Below are positions 22,712 through 30,090 of a stretch of 33,065 nt of DNA, in pieces (the stretch's first letter is position 1; every line of letters starts with the position of its first letter). The stretch is from Phytohabitans maris (lineage in GTDB: Bacteria; Actinomycetota; Actinomycetes; Mycobacteriales; Micromonosporaceae), in contig NZ_JAVHUY010000075.1 in NCBI RefSeq assembly GCF_031085175.1, positions 1 through 33,065 of the forward strand, written 5' to 3'. The notes below the pieces were generated by a model. The model did not search any database. It was not told where the DNA came from and saw only the letters and a program-made list of their open reading frames with translations. Both the position numbers and the translations under genes were made by a program.

Positions 22712-22745
22712 GCCCGCACTGTAGGTCGCTAGTGGACGGTCCGGC

Positions 22746-22780
22746 CCTTACGGAATCCTTACCGGCGCCGCACTTCTTAC
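22746..22780. promoter_or_regulatory. CCTTAC direct repeats between the divergent GT operon and membrane protein gene
   Basis: CCTTAC occurs at 22746-22751 and 22757-22762, exactly 11 bases apart as in OmpR/PhoB-type sites, with a third partial copy (CTTAC) at 22776-22780. They replace the -35 region of the minus-strand promoter, whose -10 is TACAGT (22723-22718). The OmpR-type regulator at 25313 is the likely binder. Confidence 0.55.
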
Positions 22781-22847
22781 GAACCGCTGACGGCTCTGGC
22801 CGGCGCCGCGCGCGGGACGGCGGTACCGGCTAGCGTGGGCCGCCACC

Positions 22848-24137
22848 ATGAGCAGAAACAGTCGTGCGGACATCGTCGTCGTCGCGGTCGAGGCCGGGTT
22901 GCTGGCCGCCGCGATCGGGGTGGGCGCGGTGCTGAACGCGCGCGGCGTCCGGTTGTGGGCGGACGCGGCGCCCCTGTTCGCGGTATGGCGGCCGCATGCC
23001 GGTTGGGGCACCCCGCTGGCGGTCGCGCTCGCCGCTCTCGTGGTCTGGCGCGGCCCGGCGTTGGCCCGGCGCGCGCCCTGGCCGTGGCTGCTGGCGGCCG
23101 GCTACGCCGGTACGGTCGGCTGGATCCTGTCGCTGGCGATGGTCGACGGCTGGTCCGGCGGGCTGGCGCAGCGGCTCACACCCCAGGCGGAGTACCTCAC
23201 CGAGGTCCCCCGGATCACCGACGTGGCGACCATGCTCGCCGGCTTCACCGACCGGATCGTGGATTTCCAGGCCGGTTCCTGGTCGACCCACACGGCCGGG
23301 CATCCCCCGGGCGCGCTGCTGGCCTTCGTCTGGCTCGACCGTGCCGGGCTCGGCGGTGGCGGGGCCGCCGCGCTGGCCTGCGTGCTGGTCGGGGCCACGG
23401 CGACGGTGAGCGTTCCGGCGGCGCTGCGGTGGCTGGGCGACGAGGGCGCCGCGCGGGCGGTCGTGCCGTTCCTCGTGCTGTTTCCCGGCGCCGTGTGGGT
23501 CGGCGCCTCGGCGGACGGCCTGTTCGCCGGCGTCGTCGCGGGCGGGCTGGCCCTTCTGGCCGCGCCCCGCTGGTGGTGCTGGCCGCTCGCCGGGCTGGCG
23601 CTGGGGTTCGCGCTCTACCTGTCGTACGGGTTCGTGCTCGTCGGGCCGCTCGCGCTGGCCGTCGTCGCGCTCCGCCGCCGGCACCGGGTCGCCGCCCTCA
23701 CCACCGCCGGCGCCGCCGTGCTGGGCGTCGCGGTCGCGTTCACCGCCGCGGGATTCCGGTGGTGGGACGGGTACCGGCTGGTCGTCGAGCGCTACTACCA
23801 GGGCTGGGCGGCCGACCGCCCGTACGGGTACTGGGTCTGGGCGAACCTGGCCGCGCTGCTGCTGTGCGCCGGACCGGTACTGGGCCCCGCGCTCCGCCGT
23901 ACCCTAGCGGAGGGTCGTGGGGCGGTGCGCTGGCTGCCGGTCGCGGCCGGCGCGGCGGTCCTCGCCGCGGACCTGTCCGGCCTGAGCAAGGCCGAGGTGG
24001 AGCGGATCTGGCTGCCGTTCGCGCTCTGGCTACTGGTGGCGACGGCCGCGCTGCCCGCCGCGCGGCGCCGCGCCTGGCTGCTCGCCCAGGCCGCCGTCGC
24101 GCTGGCCGTCAACCACCTGGTGTGGACCTGGTGGTGA
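22848..24137 (+). CDS. Polytopic membrane protein, probable GT-C type glycosyltransferase
   Basis: The 429-residue protein has about ten or more membrane segments. Between the early ones lies a loop with EYLTEVPRITDV and a STHTAGHPPGALLAFVW block that resembles the outside catalytic loop of GT-C mannosyltransferase-like proteins; the acidic residues in it could bind the lipid-linked sugar. There is no clear Pfam-level match I can name with certainty. ATG 22848 lies 12 bases after a TAGCGT box, so the leader is very short. The gene diverges from the GT2 operon and its last 29 bases overlap the end of the epimerase gene on the other strand. It probably uses a lipid-linked sugar at the outer membrane face. 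Confidence 0.82.
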   Translation: MSRNSRADIVVVAVEAGLLAAAIGVGAVLNARGVRLWADAAPLFAVWRPHAGWGTPLAVALAALVVWRGPALARRAPWPWLLAAGYAGTVGWILSLAMVDGWSGGLAQRLTPQAEYLTEVPRITDVATMLAGFTDRIVDFQAGSWSTHTAGHPPGALLAFVWLDRAGLGGGGAAALACVLVGATATVSVPAALRWLGDEGAARAVVPFLVLFPGAVWVGASADGLFAGVVAGGLALLAAPRWWCWPLAGLALGFALYLSYGFVLVGPLALAVVALRRRHRVAALTTAGAAVLGVAVAFTAAGFRWWDGYRLVVERYYQGWAADRPYGYWVWANLAALLLCAGPVLGPALRRTLAEGRGAVRWLPVAAGAAVLAADLSGLSKAEVERIWLPFALWLLVATAALPAARRRAWLLAQAAVALAVNHLVWTWW

Positions 24138-25221
24138 CCGGCCGCTCGCGGTCGGGGCGGCCCCGGACCCGGGCGGGCTCGCGCAGCGGCGCGGTGGCGA
24201 AGGCCGCCACGCCCTCCGTGAAGCCCGTCCCGGCGCGGAAGCCCAGCAGGCGCGCGGCCAGTTCCGGGGAGGCCACCACGTGCCGGACGTCGGCCGCCCG
24301 GGCCCCGCCGACCACCAGCGGCGCCGGGCCGCCCATCGCCTCGGCCAGCACGCGGGCCAGATCGCCGACCGTGTGCGGCTCGCCGGAGCAGACGTTGACC
24401 GCCGCGAACCCGGCCTCCGGCGCCGGCGCGTCCAGGGCCAGCAGGTTGGCCCGGGCCACGTCCGAGACGTGCACGAAGTCGCGGCGCTGCCGGCCGTCCT
24501 CCAGTACCCGGGGCGCGTGCCCGCGGGCCAGCGCCGACCGGAAGATCGACGCGACGCCGGCGTACGGCGTGTCCCGGGGCATCCGCGGGCCGTACACGTT
24601 GTGGTAGCGCAGCGCCCACACCGCGCCGCCGGTCTGCGCCGCCCACGCCGCCGCGTAGTGCTCCTGGGCGACCTTGCTGGCCGCGTAGAGGCTGCGCGGG
24701 CGGAGCGGCGCGTCCTCCGGCACCAGGCCGGGCTGGAGCGTCGCGCCGCAGCGCGGGCACGCCGGGTCGAACCGGCCGGCCGCGATGTCCGCCGGCTGGC
24801 GGGGCGCGGGCGGCACGATGCCGTGCGCCGGGCACGTGTACCGGCCTTCGCCGTAGACCACCATCGAGCTGGCGAGCACGAGCCGCGGTACCCGCGCGGC
24901 GTGCATGGCGGCCAGCAGCACCGCCGTGGCGTGGTCGTTGTGGCTGGCGTACCCGGGGGCGTCGGACGGGTCGAGGCCGTGCCCCACCATCGCCGCCTGG
25001 TGGCAGACCGCGTCGACGCCGCGCAGCAGCCGGGCGAGCAGGTCGCCGTCCCGGGCGTCACCGCGTACCAGCCGGTGCCGCGCGCACCAGGGCGGCGGCT
25101 CGTCGCCGTGCGCCTGCGGCAGCAGCGCGTCCAGCAGCAGCACCTCGTGACCGGCCCCGGCCAGGACGTCGGCGGCATGGGAGCCGACGAACCCGGCGCC
25201 GCCGGTGATCAGCACACGCAC
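24109..25221 (-). CDS. NAD-dependent epimerase, dTDP-L-rhamnose 4-epimerase-like
   Basis: This 370-residue extended SDR starts at GTG with the NAD motif TGGAGFVGSH and has the catalytic SSMVVYGEG Ser and Y179xxxK183 (YAASK). Between them is an insertion with C130, H133, C155 and C158 (TCPAHG ... CPRCG), a zinc-ribbon-like set. As I recall, dTDP-L-rhamnose 4-epimerases (WbiB type) carry the same insertion, so dTDP-6-deoxy-L-talose may be the product. The length fits that group. It is encoded opposite the OmpR-type regulator gene, across 91 bases with GTAAGG boxes. It would supply an activated deoxy-sugar to the glycosyltransferases nearby. NDP-sugar specificity is inferred. Confidence 0.85.
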   Translation of the reverse strand: MRVLITGGAGFVGSHAADVLAGAGHEVLLLDALLPQAHGDEPPPWCARHRLVRGDARDGDLLARLLRGVDAVCHQAAMVGHGLDPSDAPGYASHNDHATAVLLAAMHAARVPRLVLASSMVVYGEGRYTCPAHGIVPPAPRQPADIAAGRFDPACPRCGATLQPGLVPEDAPLRPRSLYAASKVAQEHYAAAWAAQTGGAVWALRYHNVYGPRMPRDTPYAGVASIFRSALARGHAPRVLEDGRQRRDFVHVSDVARANLLALDAPAPEAGFAAVNVCSGEPHTVGDLARVLAEAMGGPAPLVVGGARAADVRHVVASPELAARLLGFRAGTGFTEGVAAFATAPLREPARVRGRPDRERPVTTRSTPGG

Positions 25222-25230
25222 ACCGCCACG

Positions 25231-25268
25231 GTAAGGGCGCGGCGAGCCGGAGCGGCCGTGCCGTAAGG
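25231..25268. promoter_or_regulatory. GTAAGG boxes ahead of the regulator and epimerase genes
   Basis: GTAAGG (the inverse of CCTTAC) occurs at 25231-25236 and 25263-25268, 32 bases or about three helical turns apart. A TAGCCT box (25300-25305) ends 7 bases before the regulator ATG, pointing to a leaderless transcript. Shared boxes with 22746-22780 suggest autoregulation and one regulon. Confidence 0.45.
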
Positions 25269-25312
25269 CTTTCGAAATACCTTTCCGGACCCCGCCGGCT
25301 AGCCTGAGGACG

Positions 25313-26002
25313 ATGGGACAACGGGTGCTCGTGGTCGACGACGACCCGACGATCAGCGACGTGGTCTGCCGCTACCTGCGGCGGGCCGGCTTCGACGTCA
25401 GCATGGCCGGCGACGGCGTGGCCGCCCTGGCCACCGTCGCCCGCGAGGCGCCCGACCTGGTGGTGCTCGACCTGATGCTGCCGGGGATCGACGGGCTCGA
25501 AGTGTGCCGGCGGCTGCGCACCCGCCCGGACGGCGTGCCGATCGTCATGCTCACCGCGCTCGGCGAGGAGGCCGACCGGGTGCTCGGGCTGCGGCTCGGC
25601 GCCGACGACTACGTCACCAAGCCGTTCTCGCCGCGCGAGCTGGTGCTCCGCGTGCAGTCGGTGCTGCGCCGGGCCGGTGCGGACTCCGCCCCCTCCGGCG
25701 CCCCGCTCGTCGACGGCGACCTGGCGGTCGACGAGGCCCGGCGGGTCGCGCGCCTGCGGGACGCCGAGCTCACCTTGACGGTACGGGAGTTCGACCTGCT
25801 CGCCTTCCTGATGCGCCACCCCGGCCAGGCCTTCCGCCGGGACGATCTGCTGGAACGGGTGTGGGGCTGGAACTTCGGCGACCAGTCCACTGTGACCGTC
25901 CACGTACGACGGTTGCGGGAGAAGGTCGAGGACGACCCGGCCGCCCCGCGCCGGATCGTCACCGTGTGGGGCGTCGGCTACCGGTACGAGCCGGCCGGAT
26001 GA
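25313..26002 (+). CDS. OmpR/PhoB family response regulator
   Basis: The 229-residue protein has a receiver domain with acidic pair D10-D11, phospho-acceptor D53 (VVLDLMLPG) and conserved Lys in YVTKPFSP. A winged helix follows at about residues 135-225 (LTVREFDLLAFLMRHPGQAF and TVTVHVRRLREKVEDDP). ATG 25313 lies 7 bases after a TAGCCT box, so the message may be leaderless. The kinase gene begins 1 base after its stop. It probably controls the sugar-modification genes on both sides via the GTAAGG/CCTTAC boxes. Confidence 0.95.
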   Translation: MGQRVLVVDDDPTISDVVCRYLRRAGFDVSMAGDGVAALATVAREAPDLVVLDLMLPGIDGLEVCRRLRTRPDGVPIVMLTALGEEADRVLGLRLGADDYVTKPFSPRELVLRVQSVLRRAGADSAPSGAPLVDGDLAVDEARRVARLRDAELTLTVREFDLLAFLMRHPGQAFRRDDLLERVWGWNFGDQSTVTVHVRRLREKVEDDPAAPRRIVTVWGVGYRYEPAG

Positions 26003-26003
26003 C

Positions 26004-27026
26004 GTGCGCGACCTGCTGCTGATATTCGGTGCGGCGCTGGCCGGCGCGCTCGCGGTCGGCGGGCTCGGCGCGGCCGCGCTCCGGCTGCTGAGCGGCCGCA
26101 CCATCATGGCCCACATCTGGGTGCTGATCGCGGTGACCGTCGGCAGCGTGACGGCCGGCGTCGTGGTCATCGCCCAGGCCATGTTCCTGTCCCCGCACGA
26201 CCTGCAGGTGGTGCTGATCACCGTGGCCGCCGGCGCGGTGGTCAGCGTCGCGGTCAGCTGGCTGTTCGGGCGCCGGCTCGCCGCCGCCGCGATGTGGGCC
26301 GCGCAGGCCCGCGAGCGGGAACGGCGACTGGAGAAGGGCCGCCGCGACCTGGTCGCCTGGGTCTCGCACGACCTGCGCACCCCGCTCGCCGGGCTGCGGG
26401 CGATGGCGGAGGCCCTCGAAGACAAGGTGGTGCACGACCCGGCCACGGTCGCCGACTACCACCGGCGGATCCGGGTGGAGACCGACCGCATGACCCAGCT
26501 CGTCGACGACCTGTTCGAGCTGTCCCGGATCAACGCCGGCGCCCTGCGGCTGTCGCCGTCCACGGTGCCGCTCGGCGACGTGGTCTCGGACGCGGTCGCC
26601 GCCACCACGCCGATCGCCGACACCCGCCGGATCCGGTTGGTGACGGCCGAGTCGCGCTGGCCGGCCGTGCTGGCCAGCGAGCCGGAGCTGACCCGCGTGG
26701 TGGCCAACCTCCTGCTCAACGCCGTGCGGTACACCCCGGAGGACGGCACGGTGTGGGTCAGCGGCGGCAACGACCGCGACGGTGCCTGGCTCGCGGTCGC
26801 CGACACGTGCGGCGGCATCCCCGAGGCCGACCTGCCCCGGGTGTTCGACGTGGCGTTCCGGGGCGAGCGGGCCCGCACCCCGCGCCCCGTCGACGGGCCG
26901 GTCGGCGGGCTCGGGCTGGCGATCGTCCGCGGCCTGGTCGAGGCGCACGGCGGCCGGGTCGACGTGCACAACATCCCGAACGGCTGCCGCTTCGTCGTGC
27001 ACCTGCCCGCCCCGGGCTCACGGTGA
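26004..27026 (+). CDS. Sensor histidine kinase
   Basis: The 340-residue kinase has two membrane helices (about residues 4-28 and 36-60) with almost no outside loop, then a third hydrophobic stretch near 67-87. The HisKA motif VSHDLRTPLAG carries H122. The ATPase domain has NLLLNAVRYTPEDG, VADTCGGIPEADL (the usual DxGxG is DTCGG) and GGLGLAIVRGLVEAHGG. The GTG start at 26004 is 1 base after the regulator stop. The small sensor region suggests it detects a membrane signal. Its TGA stop lies inside a long hairpin. Confidence 0.93.
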   Translation: MRDLLLIFGAALAGALAVGGLGAAALRLLSGRTIMAHIWVLIAVTVGSVTAGVVVIAQAMFLSPHDLQVVLITVAAGAVVSVAVSWLFGRRLAAAAMWAAQARERERRLEKGRRDLVAWVSHDLRTPLAGLRAMAEALEDKVVHDPATVADYHRRIRVETDRMTQLVDDLFELSRINAGALRLSPSTVPLGDVVSDAVAATTPIADTRRIRLVTAESRWPAVLASEPELTRVVANLLLNAVRYTPEDGTVWVSGGNDRDGAWLAVADTCGGIPEADLPRVFDVAFRGERARTPRPVDGPVGGLGLAIVRGLVEAHGGRVDVHNIPNGCRFVVHLPAPGSR

Positions 27027-27078
27027 TCGAAGCTCCCTTCAGGTCGTTCTAGCGACTTGAAGGGAGCTTCGATCACCG
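27021..27078. terminator. Long GATC-containing hairpin at a convergent junction
   Basis: Arms of 26 bases (27021-27046 and 27053-27078) pair with one G-T exception around a TTCTAG loop. The outer part reads CGGTGATCGAAG. It covers the stop codon of the kinase gene and lies ahead of the end of the convergent GerMN gene. No T-run follows. A two-way terminator is likely. Confidence 0.75.
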
Positions 27079-27097
27079 GCGGGACGCGCCGGACGCG

Positions 27098-27685
27098 CTA
27101 GCTGGCGACCAGCGTGGCGTAGTCGGCGGCGGTGGCCGGAGCCTCGGAGAGGGAACCGTCGGCGCGGGGTACGCCGACCGGCTGGCCGCCGCGGGTGAAC
27201 GACACCGCGGTCAGGCCGGGCATGGCGGTCAGCGTGCAGACGATCTGGGCGAAGGCGAGGATCTGGTCGGTACGGCCGGTCTCGTCCAGGGCGGCGGTCA
27301 GGTCGACCGTGGCGTGGCCGCCGGCCAGCCGGACGCCGACGACGATGTCGTTGCCGAGCAGGGCGCTGGTGAGGCCGTCGCGCTTTTCGGCGTCGGTGGG
27401 GCCGGCGAGCAGGTCGTCGAGGAGCTCGTCGAGGGTGGGCTGCGCGTGGACGTTGCGGGTGACTGCGACGAGCTCGCTGCCGCGCACCAGGTACAGGCGT
27501 TCCGGTACGGCGCCGGCGCCCGGGTCGGCGTGCGGGGGTGTCTCGGTCGCCCAGGCGTGCGACACCCCGTTGGGCGGGTCGACCGCCCGCGGTACGTCCT
27601 CGGCCTGGACGCCGCAGCCGGCGACGGCGACCGCGAGCAGCGGCGCCAGCGCGGCGGCGCGGCGAGACCGGGGCGCCCGGCTCAC
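27098..27685 (-). CDS. GerMN-domain lipoprotein
   Basis: The 195-residue product has a lipoprotein signal ending in AVAVAGCG, with lipidation at C24. The mature part is one GerMN-type domain: RLYLVRGSELVAVTRNV, TLDELLDDLLAGPTDAEKRDGLTSAL, and LAFAQIVCTLTAMPGLTAVSF. GerMN domains occur in spore germination proteins and in LpqB of the MtrAB system. The GTG at 27685 overlaps the kinase stop by 4 bases. It is much smaller than LpqB and lacks the beta-propeller half. It probably tunes the kinase next to it from outside the membrane. Confidence 0.9.
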   Translation of the reverse strand: MSRAPRSRRAAALAPLLAVAVAGCGVQAEDVPRAVDPPNGVSHAWATETPPHADPGAGAVPERLYLVRGSELVAVTRNVHAQPTLDELLDDLLAGPTDAEKRDGLTSALLGNDIVVGVRLAGGHATVDLTAALDETGRTDQILAFAQIVCTLTAMPGLTAVSFTRGGQPVGVPRADGSLSEAPATAADYATLVAS

Positions 27686-29031
27686 GGTTCGGTCCTGGGC
27701 ACCTCGACCCGGAAGCGGGCGCCGCCGCCGGGCCGGTCGGCCACCGTCACCCGCCCGCCGTGGGCGTTGGCGTGCCGGGCCACGAGGGCGAGGCCGAGAC
27801 CGGTGCCGTCGCTGTCGCCGCGCGCGCTGGCGGCCCGGCCGCGCACGAACCGGTCGAAGATCGCCGTCCGGTCCTCCGGCCGGACGCCCGGGCCCTCGTC
27901 GTCCACTTCCAGGACGAAGGCGTCCGGTGTCTGGCCGAGGCGTACGGCGGTCGCACCGCCGCCGTGCCGGTCCGCGTTGTCGAGGAGGTTGCCCAGGATC
28001 TGGGTGAAGCGGCGCCGGTCGACCGGCCACGTCCCCGCGCCGTCGACCCGCACCAGGTCGGCCGGGAGCCCGCGGGCCTGGCACTCCTCGCGCGCCAGCT
28101 CGGCGACGTCGACCGGTGCGCGCTGTGCCGGCTGGTCGTCGCGGGCCAGCTCCAGCAGGTCGGTGACGAGCCGCTGGAACCGGGCCACCTCGTCGGAGAG
28201 GAGGGTGACCGCGGTCGCCGCCCGGTCGTCCAGCCGGGTCCGGTGCCGGTCCAGCACGCTCGTCGCGGCGGAGAGCGTCTGCAACGGCGAGCGCAGCTCG
28301 TGGCTGACGTCGGCGGCGAACCGGCGGTCCCGTTCCAGCCGGGTCGAGAGCTGGTCCACCATCTCGTTGAACGACGTCGTCAGCCGTTCCAGATCCGGCT
28401 CGGTCGCCGGGTCGAGGCGGGCGCTGAGGTCACCGGCGGTGATCTCGCGCGCGGCGGCGGTGACGGTGTCGAGCGGGCGCAGCACCCGGCGGGTCAGGTA
28501 CCAGCCGAAGCCGGCCCCGGCCGCGGTGGTGCTCGCCGCGACCAGGGTGAGCACCAGGGCGAGGGTGCTCAGCGTCTGGTCGAGCTCGCGCATCGAGTCG
28601 ATGACGTAGAAGCCGGACGACGAGGGCAGCGGAACGCCGACGACCACGGCGGGGCCGCTGTCGGTGTCGACCCGCTGCATGCCGAGCCTGCCCTGCTCGA
28701 CGAGGCCTCGCAGGCCGGGCGGGATGGCGTCGGTCAGGCCGGCGTCCGCGGCCCGGGCGTACCACCGGCCGTCGCGGTGCAGCAGCGCGCGGCGGGTGCT
28801 GCCGGTGTTGAGGGTGCGAAGTATGCCGGGGATGTCGGGTCGTTCGGTGGCCAGGCCGGCGTGCACCACGCCCGCGTCCAGGTAGGCCGAGCGCAGGGCG
28901 CTGCGCTCCCGGCCGGCCATCAGCGCCTGGCTGGTGAAGCCGTAGGAGAGCGCGGCCATCGACGCGGACAGCGCGAAGGCGCCGGCGGCGAACGCGGCGG
29001 CGACCCGGGTGCGCAGGCCAGGACGCCTCAT
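27682..29031 (-). CDS. MtrB/BaeS-like sensor histidine kinase with HAMP domain
   Basis: This 449-residue kinase has a first membrane helix near residues 10-30, an outside sensor region of about 115 residues, a second helix (about 153-178) and a HAMP domain (LTRRVLRPLDTVTAAAREITAGDLSAR). H244 lies in the HisKA motif DVSHELRSPL. The ATPase domain has ILGNLLDNADRHG, VDDEGPGV and DGTGLGLALVARHANAHGG. The ATG at 29031 overlaps the regulator stop by 4 bases, and its own stop overlaps the GerMN lipoprotein start. The three genes make a regulator-kinase-lipoprotein unit like mtrA-mtrB-lpqB. Confidence 0.94.
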   Translation of the reverse strand: MRRPGLRTRVAAAFAAGAFALSASMAALSYGFTSQALMAGRERSALRSAYLDAGVVHAGLATERPDIPGILRTLNTGSTRRALLHRDGRWYARAADAGLTDAIPPGLRGLVEQGRLGMQRVDTDSGPAVVVGVPLPSSSGFYVIDSMRELDQTLSTLALVLTLVAASTTAAGAGFGWYLTRRVLRPLDTVTAAAREITAGDLSARLDPATEPDLERLTTSFNEMVDQLSTRLERDRRFAADVSHELRSPLQTLSAATSVLDRHRTRLDDRAATAVTLLSDEVARFQRLVTDLLELARDDQPAQRAPVDVAELAREECQARGLPADLVRVDGAGTWPVDRRRFTQILGNLLDNADRHGGGATAVRLGQTPDAFVLEVDDEGPGVRPEDRTAIFDRFVRGRAASARGDSDGTGLGLALVARHANAHGGRVTVADRPGGGARFRVEVPRTEP

Positions 29032-29705
29032 CGCTGCAGCTTGTAGCCCATGCCGCGGACCGTCACCAGGTGCCGCGGCGCGGCCGGGTCGTCCTCGATC
29101 TTCTGCCGCAGCCGCCCGATGTGCACGTCGACCAGGCGCTCGTCCCCGTACGCGTACTCCCAGACCCGCTCCAGCAGCTGGGCCCGGGACAGTACCCGAC
29201 CGGGGTGCTCGGCCAGCTCGCACAGCAGCCGGAACTCGGTGCGGGTCACCGCCACCGGCTCGCCGCGCACGGCGACCTCGCCCGCTTCGGGGCGGATCTC
29301 CAGGTCGCCGAAGACCAGCGCGGTCACGGCGGCGACGCTGCTGGCCCGGGCCCGGCGGCGCAGTGCCCGCAGCCGCGCGGAGAGCTCCTTCACCGCCACC
29401 GGCTTGACCAGGTAGTCGTCGGCGCCGGCCTCCAGCGCGGCCACGATGTCGTGCGTGTCGTCGCGGGCGCTGACCACCACGATCGGCACGTCGTCGCGGG
29501 CACGCAGCTGCCGGATGCACTCGTAGCCGTCGACGCCGGGCAGCATCAGGTCGACCAGGACCGTGTCGGCCGGCGAGCGCCGCTGCTCCCGCAGCCCCTC
29601 CTCGGCCGTCGCCGTGCCCCGGACCGTGTACCCCTCGTCTTCCAGGCCGAGCGTCAACGACAGCCGGATCCGGTCGTCGTCTTCGATCAGCAGCACCTGC
29701 TCCAT
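29028..29705 (-). CDS. OmpR/MtrA-like response regulator
   Basis: The 225-residue protein has a receiver domain (acidic residues 8-10, D52 in LVDLMLPGVDG, Lys in YLVKPVAVK) and a C-terminal winged helix (VTRTEFRLLCELAEHPGRVL and LVDVHIGRLRQKIEDDP). I chose ATG 29705, which starts MEQVLLIEDD; longer frames add a sequence unlike any receiver. No strong ribosome site is seen, so initiation may be leaderless or weak. It heads a three-gene operon with its kinase and a GerMN lipoprotein. A TGTCATG direct repeat 60-80 bases upstream may be its own binding site. Confidence 0.93.
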   Translation of the reverse strand: MEQVLLIEDDDRIRLSLTLGLEDEGYTVRGTATAEEGLREQRRSPADTVLVDLMLPGVDGYECIRQLRARDDVPIVVVSARDDTHDIVAALEAGADDYLVKPVAVKELSARLRALRRRARASSVAAVTALVFGDLEIRPEAGEVAVRGEPVAVTRTEFRLLCELAEHPGRVLSRAQLLERVWEYAYGDERLVDVHIGRLRQKIEDDPAAPRHLVTVRGMGYKLQR

Positions 29706-29765
29706 CACCAAATCATGCCCAGCCGCCCGCCCGCGGGCCGCCCGGGGCCGGTGGCACGAGCGGTT

Positions 29766-29783
29766 TGTCATGGGACTGTCATG
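29766..29783. promoter_or_regulatory. TGTCATG direct repeat, candidate response regulator site
   Basis: TGTCATGGGACTGTCATG places two TGTCATG copies 11 bases apart, the usual spacing for OmpR-family binding. CGGTTT and AAACCG flank it as an inverted pair (29761-29766, 29784-29789). It is 61-78 bases upstream of the regulator ATG. Autoregulation is the simplest reading. Confidence 0.5.
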
Positions 29784-30018
29784 AAACCGCGGAGGTACCG
29801 CCATGGGCCGGTCAGAGGCTGGACGGGCCGAGATCACCACGCCCACCCCCGGCGGTAGCCGCCGACACTTCCCATAGCGTTTTCGAGAACCGCTCCGGAA
29901 ATGGCCGGCAGCGGTATATTGGCATTGCCACAAAAGACCGGACGCGCCAGCATCGTCCATTAGGGCAACGCTTCCGGATCAACGAATAAATGCAATTCTT
30001 GCTTAAGAAAAACACCAT

Positions 30019-30047
30019 TTGACTTCCTTGCTGGACGGCTTTAGCGT
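30019..30047 (+). promoter_or_regulatory. Putative promoter of the DUF4142 gene
   Basis: TTGACT (30019-30024), a 17-base spacer and TAGCGT (30042-30047) form a sigma-70-type promoter. The start site would be near 30054, about 37 bases ahead of the GTG at 30091, leaving room for the AGAGG ribosome site. Confidence 0.55.
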
Positions 30048-30090
30048 CGGTGACGAATCAGTTCACTCGTTCTGACAGAGGTGATTCGCC

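Larger units (their letters stand above)
29706..30090. other. 385-base intergenic region, AT-richer than the rest
   Basis: This gap separates the divergent response regulator and DUF4142 genes. It holds a TGTCATG direct repeat near the regulator side, a sigma-70-like promoter near the DUF4142 side, and between them (about 29870-30020) a stretch with clearly lower GC than the window. The two short reading frames in it show no protein features. CGAATCA (30054-30060) and TGATTCG flank the ribosome site of the DUF4142 gene and could pair. Confidence 0.6.

Noticed and set aside
21390-22719. DUF2064 and GT2 arsenosugar-type gene pair
   Set aside because: Database names for these families mention arsenosugars, but the adjacent methyltransferase lacks ArsM-type cysteines and no radical-SAM arsenic gene is present, so I do not claim arsenic metabolism.
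29812-30018. Short open frames in the 29706-30090 gap
   Set aside because: They lack ribosome sites, signal peptides and conserved motifs, and their composition matches non-coding DNA.
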